From Deltaproteobacteria bacterium (GTDB lineage: Bacteria > Desulfobacterota > GWC2-55-46): DNA of 38,385 bases. Position 1 is the first letter of the stretch, and every line of letters starts with the position of its first letter. The translations under genes and the position numbers were made by a program. The notes under the pieces are model-generated. The model did no database searches. It was not told the origin of the DNA and worked only from the letters and a program-made list of their open reading frames with translations. Location: contig JACRCE010000017.1 of assembly GCA_016213015.1 (NCBI GenBank), positions 1 through 38,385 on the forward strand, given 5' to 3'. This document shows, piece after piece, positions 14,574 to 21,975 of the stretch.

Positions 14574-16667
14574 ATGAAAAGAGGCATCCTGAAGGGTTCT
14601 TTTTTTGCGGCTCTCATAGGTCTGTCAACTTTTTTTACGCTGCCTGATACCGTTGCAACAGCATCCGACACATACTGGATATGTTCTTCAAATCAGTGGG
14701 ACAACGGTACTTGCTGGGATAACGGCACAACGCCTCAGACAGGAGACAGCGCATTTATAGATACGCCCGGGGTCGTTATTACCTATATAAATCCAGCAAA
14801 CCCGACGCTTGAATATCTTGACGTTGATTCCAACGGTTACGTCAAGCAGTATCAGGACACGCTTACCGCAAATTATATGACAATCGGCAATGCCGGCGAG
14901 GGCACGTATGCCCTTGGGGGCAGCGGGAGCCTCGTTGTAAATAACAACCTTACGCTTGGCGGATCAGGGCACGGGCATTTTTATCAGTCCAGCGGCGGCT
15001 ATGCGGTATCAGGCACGTTGATATTGGCGCAAAATACCGCAGGCAGCGGCTATTATAGTTTTTCAGGCGGCGGACTTAGCAACGGCGATACGGTAGTCGG
15101 CGCGGGCGGCACGGCCTATTTCAGACAGACAGGCGGCGGGCATACGGTATCGGGAACGCTTGCCATTGGGCAGAATACAGGGTCCAACGGCTCTTATAAT
15201 CTCGTTGACGGCGGATTGAACACAGCGTATTTGGTCGTTGGCAGCGGAGGCAAAGGCGCTTTCAATCAGTCGGGCGGAGGCGCAAACGTGGCGGGTACGC
15301 TCACGCTTGGGCATAATGTCGGCGGCTACGGCTACTATGGCCTTTACGGCGGCGGAGTGAACACAGTGAATACCGTTGTAGGCGTAGGCGGAAAGGGCAG
15401 CTTTAACCAGACCAACGGCGGGCATAATGTGTCAGGAACACTTAACCTCGCGCAAAACACCGGCAGCTTCGGTTCTTACAATCTTTCCGGCGGTGGTCTT
15501 AACACGCAAAGCACGGCAGTCGGCGTCAACGGCAAGGGCGTGTTTTATCAGAAGGACGGCGGACATAGCGTCAATGATACGCTGGCCATCGGACAAAACA
15601 GCGGCTCCGACGGTTCTTATAATCTGTCCGGCGGGGGTTTGAACGCGGCCAGAACTACAGTAGGCGTCAACGGCAAGGGTACGTTCAATCAGACCAACGG
15701 CGGACACGACGTGAGCGACGCGCTATCTATCGGGCAAAACGCCGGCAGCAATGGTTATTATAACTTTTCAGGCGGCGGTCTGCACACGGGCCGGACCGTG
15801 GTGGGCGAGGGCGGGACAGGCACGTTCAACCAGACGGGCGGCGGACACACGAGCGGAGTTGTAAGCATAGCTCAAAACGCCGGTTCCACCGGCGGTTACA
15901 ACATCTCAGGCGGCACGCTTGCCGCAGGCTCCATCGTAAACAACGGCGCGTTCAACCAGTCAGGCGGCACTACGGTACAGGCCTTTGTCGCCAACAACGG
16001 GACATACAAGTTAAGCGGCTCAGGCGTCAACACGGTTGACGGCGACTTCGTTAATACCGGCACGGTAAGGACGGTGAATACCAGCGCGGTGTTTACAGGG
16101 GTCTTTGTCAACGCGGGCGCGTATGAGAGCGATCCGTCGAACAACTACTTCAACAATCTCGTCATAGAGACGACCGGCTATCTGCACGGCGGCACAGGGG
16201 ACAACTTCTTCATAGCCGACAACTTCTATAATAACAGCGTTCAGAACACGTTATGGAACACGGCGAGGTCATTGTTGTCGTTTACCGCAGGGACGGACAC
16301 GCTCCATGACTACTATCTTACGGGCGTTGACGTCGGCGCTTCCTCCGCCGGTTTTAAGGATAACTACGCATGGGGCACGTTACAGCTTGATAACGGCAAT
16401 AACCTTAACATGTACGGCACGGCCTTGTATCTTGACATGCTGGTTCTTGGAAGCGGAACTTCTCTGAACCTCGACGGGGTGCACGTCTACTACAATACGC
16501 TCGTCAATAACGGCGGCTCTTATGCGCTCTTGAACGGCGGCGCGCTTACCCAGCTTGCTTACCTCCAGCCGAATGCACAGGTGCCTGAGCCGTCCGCCTT
16601 CCTTTTCATCGGGAGCGGCCTGGCCGGGTTGGCCTTTTTCAGAAAGAGATTCCTTGGCGTAAAGTAA
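14574..16667 (+). CDS. PEP-CTERM sorting-domain surface protein with 47-residue repeats
   Basis: This is a 697-residue exported protein. It has an N-terminal signal peptide (GSFFAALIGLSTFFTLPDTVATA). A central array of about seven 47-residue units has the pattern FNQTNGGHDVSDALSIGQNA then GYYNFSGGGL, probably a beta-solenoid. A non-repetitive region follows. The C-terminal sorting signal is VPEPSAFLFIGSGLAGLAFF followed by RKRFLG: a PEP motif, a hydrophobic helix and a basic tail. Such proteins are processed by exosortase and usually go to the outer surface or the extracellular polysaccharide. No exosortase is encoded here. The start has AGGGAG 7-8 nt upstream. A strong terminator follows, so with its own sigma-54 promoter it is a single-gene unit. 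Its function (adhesion or matrix) is inferred. Confidence 0.9.
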   Translation: MKRGILKGSFFAALIGLSTFFTLPDTVATASDTYWICSSNQWDNGTCWDNGTTPQTGDSAFIDTPGVVITYINPANPTLEYLDVDSNGYVKQYQDTLTANYMTIGNAGEGTYALGGSGSLVVNNNLTLGGSGHGHFYQSSGGYAVSGTLILAQNTAGSGYYSFSGGGLSNGDTVVGAGGTAYFRQTGGGHTVSGTLAIGQNTGSNGSYNLVDGGLNTAYLVVGSGGKGAFNQSGGGANVAGTLTLGHNVGGYGYYGLYGGGVNTVNTVVGVGGKGSFNQTNGGHNVSGTLNLAQNTGSFGSYNLSGGGLNTQSTAVGVNGKGVFYQKDGGHSVNDTLAIGQNSGSDGSYNLSGGGLNAARTTVGVNGKGTFNQTNGGHDVSDALSIGQNAGSNGYYNFSGGGLHTGRTVVGEGGTGTFNQTGGGHTSGVVSIAQNAGSTGGYNISGGTLAAGSIVNNGAFNQSGGTTVQAFVANNGTYKLSGSGVNTVDGDFVNTGTVRTVNTSAVFTGVFVNAGAYESDPSNNYFNNLVIETTGYLHGGTGDNFFIADNFYNNSVQNTLWNTARSLLSFTAGTDTLHDYYLTGVDVGASSAGFKDNYAWGTLQLDNGNNLNMYGTALYLDMLVLGSGTSLNLDGVHVYYNTLVNNGGSYALLNGGALTQLAYLQPNAQVPEPSAFLFIGSGLAGLAFFRKRFLGVK
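14976..15962 (+). repeat. Tandem 141-bp coding repeats in the PEP-CTERM gene
   Basis: Units begin at about 14976, 15117, 15258, 15399, 15540, 15681 and 15822, exactly 141 bp apart, each encoding 47 residues that start with a [YF]xQ motif such as FNQ. An eighth, shortened unit follows. DNA similarity is high between neighbours (for example the GGCGTCAACGGCAAGGG stretches), so copy number may vary between strains. Confidence 0.85.
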
Positions 16668-16685
16668 GGATTTTATAGTTCGCAG

Positions 16686-16737
16686 CCGGCCCGTATGTGC
16701 TCCGAGCGCGGAGAGCACAGCGGGCCGGTTTATTTTT
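16686..16737 (+). terminator. Rho-independent terminator after the PEP-CTERM gene
   Basis: CCGGCCCG (16686-16693) pairs perfectly with CGGGCCGG (16721-16728). An inner GTGCTC/GAGCAC stem extends the hairpin. TTTATTTTT follows at once. It lies 18 nt after the stop codon. Confidence 0.9.
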
Positions 16738-16823
16738 AGAATTACAAAAAGGCAAGTGGACATCAAACTCGCTTTCTGGTAACATCAGAAATCCTAAAAA
16801 TCCAATGCTGGCTTTGAGAGTTC
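16738..16823 (+). other. Spacer upstream of the NosD-kinase-Clp cassette
   Basis: These 86 nt between a terminator and the NosD-like gene should contain the cassette promoter. No good -35/-10 or sigma-54 match is visible. The sequence is relatively AT-rich. GAGAG lies 3 nt before the ATG as a poor ribosome-binding site. Confidence 0.35.
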
Positions 16824-17660
16824 ATGCGCAAGACGACATTCCTTATGATAACCGTTGCAATAGCCTCGGCGCTGGCCTTTACCGTAAGGGGTTATGCCGA
16901 AACCATCATTGTCCCTGACGCCTTCAAGACCGTACAGCAGGCCGTTGACAACGCCAAACCGAACGATACCGTCATCGTGAAGGCGGGCCGGTATGCCGAG
17001 AACGTCGTAATAAACAAGCCGATAACGCTTATGGCCGCCGAAGGCTCGGCCTCGCCGATAATATCGGCCGTTGATAGGGACAAGCCGGTCATTAAAATAA
17101 CCGAAACATCGCTCGTCCGCCTGTCAGGCATCACCGTAACCGGTTCGGCAAGCAACGCGGGGGTGCTTCTGGCCAACGCCCATAACTCAACGCTCAGGAA
17201 CGTAAGGGCAACCAAGAACCTGAGCGGCATCGTGCTCAGCCGCTCCAGCGGCAACACGGTTATCGACTCGACAGCCGAGTTCAATGAGATATACGGCATC
17301 TATCTTGAATACTCCAACGCAAACAAGGTCGAAAACAACACGGCAAGCAACAACAACGACAAGGGTTTTTTCATAAGCGACTCGGACTCGAACGCCATTA
17401 CCGGCAACAACGCCAACCTCAACACGTGGAACGGCATGACCATCTGGTCGTCCGACAACAACGTGATTACGCGCAACATGACGCTCAGAAACACCTTCGG
17501 CATAGTGGAGTCCGACTCTAAAGGGAACGACCTTTCGGACAACACGACTTTGCCGAACTTTTATATCATCTATCCCATACTGCTCGTCTATATCGGCATC
17601 ATCTTCTATCTTGTCGAAAAAAACATAGCGAGGCTTCTCTATGCAAAGGCGTTGACATGA
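16824..17660 (+). CDS. NosD/CASH-domain beta-helix protein with C-terminal membrane anchor
   Basis: This is a 278-residue exported protein. A signal peptide (MITVAIASALAFTVRGYA) precedes a right-handed parallel beta-helix of NosD/CASH type. The helix begins with IIVPDAFKTVQQAVDNAKPN and continues as short rungs such as NTVIDSTAEFNEIYGIYL and NVITRNMTLRNTFGIVE. The C-terminus carries a hydrophobic helix (FYIIYPILLVYIGIIFYLV) and a basic tail, so the helix domain should be held outside the inner membrane. NosD-like helices bind or process carbohydrates or act as scaffolds; no catalytic residues can be assigned. Its stop overlaps the next ATG (ATGA). It is not a nitrous-oxide NosD by context. 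It may be the sensor of the downstream kinase cassette, which is inference. Confidence 0.78.
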   Translation: MRKTTFLMITVAIASALAFTVRGYAETIIVPDAFKTVQQAVDNAKPNDTVIVKAGRYAENVVINKPITLMAAEGSASPIISAVDRDKPVIKITETSLVRLSGITVTGSASNAGVLLANAHNSTLRNVRATKNLSGIVLSRSSGNTVIDSTAEFNEIYGIYLEYSNANKVENNTASNNNDKGFFISDSDSNAITGNNANLNTWNGMTIWSSDNNVITRNMTLRNTFGIVESDSKGNDLSDNTTLPNFYIIYPILLVYIGIIFYLVEKNIARLLYAKALT

Positions 17661-18055
17661 GCGCGATATACGACCTTTTCAATATAGTAACGCTTTTCAG
17701 CGTCTTGACCAGCGTGCCCACGCTCATAGCGAGCGTGGGTCTCATACTGGCCACGGCGAGTTTCATAAGCGGGCTTCAGCTCGTCAAGGGGACAAGCGTC
17801 GCGCTGGAGGGCAAGATACACCGCTTCAACGGCGTCTCATCCATTATCATCTACGCTGCGCTCTTCATACTCTCCATGATTCAGGGCGGCCTTAGCTGGA
17901 CGATCATAGGCTGGATAAGCGGCGCCCTCGTCATCGCGCTCAAGGTTTATATAGTAAGACGCAAAAGAAGACGCACCTTCAAATACGTGAGCTGGCTCGG
18001 CGGAACGCTTACGCTCATCTGGCTTTACGTCGTATACGCGCACATGCCGGTTTAG
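17657..18055 (+). CDS. Small multi-pass membrane protein of unknown family
   Basis: I do not recognise this 132-residue protein. It is strongly hydrophobic with about four membrane segments (LIASVGLILATASFISGL, SIIIYAALFILSMIQG, IIGWISGALVIALKVYIV, LTLIWLYVVYAHM) and a basic loop VRRKRRRTFK between the last two. It overlaps the NosD-like gene by ATGA and precedes the TPR-kinase by 50 nt. It may connect the outside beta-helix protein to the cytoplasmic kinase, but only gene order supports that. Confidence 0.7.
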   Translation: MSAIYDLFNIVTLFSVLTSVPTLIASVGLILATASFISGLQLVKGTSVALEGKIHRFNGVSSIIIYAALFILSMIQGGLSWTIIGWISGALVIALKVYIVRRKRRRTFKYVSWLGGTLTLIWLYVVYAHMPV

Positions 18056-18075
18056 AGGCGTTTTTAAGCGCCTCT
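18054..18075 (+). other. Hairpin in the spacer before the TPR-kinase gene
   Basis: AGAGGCG (18054-18060) pairs with CGCCTCT (18069-18075) around a T-rich loop, overlapping the upstream stop codon. It is followed by a pyrimidine stretch rather than a clean T-run. It could be a weak terminator or attenuator that lowers expression of the kinase and Clp genes relative to the membrane genes. Confidence 0.4.
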
Positions 18076-18105
18076 CTTCTTTCGTATCCCGGAGGCCTGC
18101 CTTCA

Positions 18106-21100
18106 ATGAGTTTCCCCAACTTCACGGAATTAAACGACAGAGGCGTTGATCTTTACAACCTCAAGCGCTACGCCGAGGCCCTGCCTCTTTTCGACGCCGC
18201 CATCCGAATAAACCCGTCTTACGGCAAGGCATGGTGCAACAAGGCCAACTGCCTCTTGGCACTTAACCGTATACAGGAGGCCCTGTGCGCTTACGAGCGC
18301 GCGGTGGAGTCCGCGCCGTTTTTTGCCGAGGCGTGGCGCTCCAAGGCAATGGCCGAGAAGTCCAACGGACTGCGTGTTAAGTCCATGGAATCCTTGCAGT
18401 TCTTCCTTGCGCTCGCGCCGGAGGCCATGAGCGCTCTTGTCCTGCAGGCAAAGGCGTTCATTGACGAGTTGAGCAAGCTCGGCATAAGACCCCATTCGCA
18501 GGAGGCGCTCCCCCTTCTCCTGAAAGGCTATCGGCTCGCCGGCGACGAGCGCAAATTCGACGAATCCATCGTATGTTTCGACAAGGCGATAAAGCTCGCG
18601 CCGCGTCTTGCAAGGGTATGGATGTACCGCGGCATGAGCCTGGCCGCGCTCGGCAAAGTGGAGTCGGCCATCGAGTCATACACGAAGGCCATCGAAGCCG
18701 ACAACCGCTCGTCCGTCTACTGGTACAACGTCGGGGTACTTCATGCAAGGCTCAAACGCTATGCCGACGCCGCCAAAAAATACACAAAGGCCGTTGAACT
18801 CGACCCCAACTACGTAGAGGCATGGAGCAACCTCGGCAATATGCTCCGCCTCGTAAACCGCCTCAAAGAGGCGGTAGAGTGTTTTGACAAGGCCATTGCC
18901 CTGCGCCCGGACGAGGAAAACCCGTGGTTTAACAAGGCCATTACCGTTGACATGCTCAAGCGCCGGGACCAAGCGATTGTCTGCTACAAGAGGTTTCTCG
19001 AACTATCCTCTGCGCAAAACGGCAAGGAGATAGACCTTGCGCGCCAACGCCTTGCCGAGCTTGGCGGCACCGGCCAACCTGACCAAAACACCGTCACGGC
19101 AACGCACTACGCCTCGTCCTCCGGCACGGCCTTGCAGGAACCGTTGCCGGCCGTCCCGTCAATGCCTCCGCCGAAAAAAGTCGACCCGCAACTCGCCGAG
19201 CAATGGAATGGAAAAGGCATAGAGCTATATAACCAGAAGTTCATTCAGGAGGCCATCGGGTGCTTTGACAAGGCGCTTGAGCTCGATCCGAACGCCTGCC
19301 GCGCCCTGTTCAACAAGGCCATAGCGCTCGAAGACCTTAACCGGCCGGAAGACGCGCTTGAATGCTACGCGCTGTTAAACGGTATAGACCCGACGATATA
19401 CGAGGCGTGGCTCAACAAGGGAGCCATACTCATGGATATTGCGCGTTTTGACGAGGCCGCTGGAAGTTTCAAAAAGGCCGTTGAATTGAAACCGACGGAC
19501 GCCACCGCTTGGTTCAACCTCGGCACGGCCGTTAAAAACCTCGGCCGATTCAAGGAGGCCGTCGAATGCCTCGATAGGGCGCTCAAGATAAACCCAAAGG
19601 ACACTGGCGCGCTGAACAACAAGGGCACATCGCTTCAAGACCTCGGCGATCTTTTCGGCGCGCTCGAGTGCTATGAGCGGATAATCGCCATTGACCCGAA
19701 CCACGCCTTTGCATGGCACAACAAGGGCGAGGTCTTGAATAAACTCAAACGCTTCGACAAGGCCATGCCGTGTTTCGACAGGGCGCTCAAGATAAAGGAG
19801 TTTGCGTCCCCGTGGAACGGCAAGGGCGAGGCGCTTAAAGGGATCGGAAGGTTCGTCGAGGCGAGGGCGTGCTTTCACAAGGCCGTAGAGACGTTCGGCG
19901 GATACGCGGCCGCGTGGGCTGGCAAAGGGTTTTGCGAAGAAAGACTCGGCCTTGAAAAAGAGGCCGTGGATTCCTACAAGCAAGCGCTCTTTTACGCGAG
20001 GAAGGACGAGGCGGAGATCGCTAACACCGCAAGGGAGCGGCTCGCCTCCCTCGGTCTGGCTGCGGCTGAAATAGAAGAGGTGCTCAAACGGGCATCCGAC
20101 GCCTCGGAGCGCAGGGTCAAGCCGAGGCTTCCCAAGGGCAGCGGCGAGTTCATCGGCCAGAAATACGAGGTCTACAAGACGCTCGGCGCAGGGGGCTTCG
20201 GCGTCGTATACCACGTCTACTCGCACGAGACCGGCGCGGTCTACGCGCTCAAGACCTTCAGGGACGAGTATATGCTCGACAAGGATACGCGGGAGATGTT
20301 CAAGAAAGAGGCGCAGGTGCTCGTTGACATGGACTCGCACCCGTACCTCGTGGAGGACTACTTCGTAGACGAGGTGGCCGGCCGCCTCTACATCGCGATG
20401 GAGTACGTCGCGCCGGACGAGGGCGGCCTCAACACGCTTGAGGGCTATCTTGAGAAAAACCCGCCGGACCTCGCGCTCTGCCTCAAGTGGGCCGTGCAAT
20501 TTTGCCTCGGCATCGAGTTCGTCTACTCGCAGGGCATAAAGAGCCACAGGGACATCAAGCCGCCGAACATCATGATAACCCAGCAGAAGAACGTCAAGAT
20601 AGCCGACTTCGGACTTGCAGGCATACTCGACCACATCCATGTGATAAGCGACCCGGTTGCCCCGGTTGACGCGAAAGGCGCGGCCTCCGGTCAGACGATG
20701 AAGGGCGCGAGTTTCGGAACGCCGACGCACATGCCGCCTGAGCAGTTCTCAAACGCCGCAGGGTGCGACGAGCAAAGCGATATATACTCCTTCGGCGTGG
20801 TTCTCTATCAGATGGCCTCCAAGGGGGCGCTCCCGTTCATGCCGGAGCCTCCGAAGGCAAATACTGCCGATGAGATGGGCAGGTTCTGGGTGGAGATGCG
20901 CGCGCTCCATGAAAACGCGCCGCCTCCAAGGATTGAAGGCCCGCTCTTTCCTCTCATAGAAAGATGCCTCGCAAAAAAACCGGAGGACAGGTATCGGTCT
21001 TTCGCCTCCCTGCGCCAGGGCCTTGAAAAGATGCTCAAGGACTTGACCGGAGAGGTTATCGCCCCTCCATGCAAGGAAGAGATGAACGCCGCCGAGTGGC

Positions 21101-21963
21101 TCAACAAGGGTTTGAGCCTTAAAAACCTTGGACGATTCGACGAGGCTATGGCCGCTTACGACAGGTGCATCGAGATGAAGCCGTCCGTTGCCACGGCGTC
21201 CATCGCATTGAGCAACAAGGGCAATTGCCAACTTGCCCGCGGCAGATTCGACGAGGCGCTCAAATACTATGAGGCCGCGCTGGCGGGCGACCCCGGTAAC
21301 GCAAAGGCATGGTGCAACAAAGGCTACGCGCTCAATGAACTCGGCAGGTTCAAGGATGCCCTTGCGAGTTACGACAAGGCGCTTGAAATATCCCCTGACT
21401 TTTCCATAGCATGGGGAAACAAGGCCATGACCTATCTCACGCTCAAGGACTACGAAAAATGCATCATCTGCGCCGACTCGGCCATCAGAAACGACCCCGG
21501 AAACGAAGTCGCATGGGTCAACAAGGGCGCGGCGTATTACGCGATGAACAGGTTGAGCGACGCGCTTTTGTGCTACATGAAGGCGCTTGAGATAAACCCG
21601 CTCCAAGACAGCGCCCTGTACAACGCCGGGCTGTGCTTCTTCGACAAGAAAGAGTACAAGGAGGCGATCAACATATTCGACAGGGCGATAGCGGCCAACG
21701 CCGGCAACTACTCCGCATGGGCGCACAAGGGCAGCGCCTTCTTATCCTTGAAGGACTTTTCGGAGGCCGTTCGTTCGTTCGACAAGGCGCTCGATATAAA
21801 CCCGGGATACGACCTCCCTTGGTACTACAAGGCATACGCCATGATGAACCTTAAAAACGTCGTGGAGGCGAAGCGTTGCTTCACTGAGTTCATTAAACGA
21901 GCGGCCCCTGCAAAAAGGGCCTCTCAGATAGAGGACGCCAAGAACAGGCTAAGGATTATTTAA
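18106..21963 (+). CDS. TPR - Ser/Thr protein kinase - TPR protein
   Basis: This is a 1285-residue cytoplasmic protein without membrane segments. About sixteen tetratricopeptide repeats (residues ~5-660, e.g. AWFNLGTAVKNLGRFKEAVE) include a Pro/Ser-rich break near 330-370. A Hanks-type kinase lies at ~686-975 and about eight more repeats run to the end. The kinase looks active: glycine loop LGAGGFGVVY, lysine in YALKTF, catalytic loop HRDIKPPNIMI (His 814, Asp 816), ADFGLA, and MPPEQF in place of APE. Kinases flanked by TPR on both sides are unusual, since most bacterial ones have N-terminal kinase domains or a membrane helix. GGAGG lies 10 nt before the ATG. The next gene, a ClpC-like unfoldase, starts 13 nt after its stop, suggesting a phosphorylation-controlled assembly. 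Confidence 0.9.
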   Translation: MSFPNFTELNDRGVDLYNLKRYAEALPLFDAAIRINPSYGKAWCNKANCLLALNRIQEALCAYERAVESAPFFAEAWRSKAMAEKSNGLRVKSMESLQFFLALAPEAMSALVLQAKAFIDELSKLGIRPHSQEALPLLLKGYRLAGDERKFDESIVCFDKAIKLAPRLARVWMYRGMSLAALGKVESAIESYTKAIEADNRSSVYWYNVGVLHARLKRYADAAKKYTKAVELDPNYVEAWSNLGNMLRLVNRLKEAVECFDKAIALRPDEENPWFNKAITVDMLKRRDQAIVCYKRFLELSSAQNGKEIDLARQRLAELGGTGQPDQNTVTATHYASSSGTALQEPLPAVPSMPPPKKVDPQLAEQWNGKGIELYNQKFIQEAIGCFDKALELDPNACRALFNKAIALEDLNRPEDALECYALLNGIDPTIYEAWLNKGAILMDIARFDEAAGSFKKAVELKPTDATAWFNLGTAVKNLGRFKEAVECLDRALKINPKDTGALNNKGTSLQDLGDLFGALECYERIIAIDPNHAFAWHNKGEVLNKLKRFDKAMPCFDRALKIKEFASPWNGKGEALKGIGRFVEARACFHKAVETFGGYAAAWAGKGFCEERLGLEKEAVDSYKQALFYARKDEAEIANTARERLASLGLAAAEIEEVLKRASDASERRVKPRLPKGSGEFIGQKYEVYKTLGAGGFGVVYHVYSHETGAVYALKTFRDEYMLDKDTREMFKKEAQVLVDMDSHPYLVEDYFVDEVAGRLYIAMEYVAPDEGGLNTLEGYLEKNPPDLALCLKWAVQFCLGIEFVYSQGIKSHRDIKPPNIMITQQKNVKIADFGLAGILDHIHVISDPVAPVDAKGAASGQTMKGASFGTPTHMPPEQFSNAAGCDEQSDIYSFGVVLYQMASKGALPFMPEPPKANTADEMGRFWVEMRALHENAPPPRIEGPLFPLIERCLAKKPEDRYRSFASLRQGLEKMLKDLTGEVIAPPCKEEMNAAEWLNKGLSLKNLGRFDEAMAAYDRCIEMKPSVATASIALSNKGNCQLARGRFDEALKYYEAALAGDPGNAKAWCNKGYALNELGRFKDALASYDKALEISPDFSIAWGNKAMTYLTLKDYEKCIICADSAIRNDPGNEVAWVNKGAAYYAMNRLSDALLCYMKALEINPLQDSALYNAGLCFFDKKEYKEAINIFDRAIAANAGNYSAWAHKGSAFLSLKDFSEAVRSFDKALDINPGYDLPWYYKAYAMMNLKNVVEAKRCFTEFIKRAAPAKRASQIEDAKNRLRII

Positions 21964-21975
21964 GGAAATCCCCTC

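Noticed and set aside
14359-14577. 72-residue Arg/Lys-rich ORF in the PEP-CTERM leader
   Set aside because: No ribosome-binding site, no family resemblance, low complexity of basic residues; more likely untranslated leader.
14976-15962. CRISPR-like or satellite array
   Set aside because: The 141-bp units are translated in frame within the PEP-CTERM protein.
19375-21726. Two long minus-strand ORFs (451 and 325 residues) opposite the TPR-kinase
   Set aside because: They mirror the repeated TPR codons on the opposite strand and the sense protein has clear domains.
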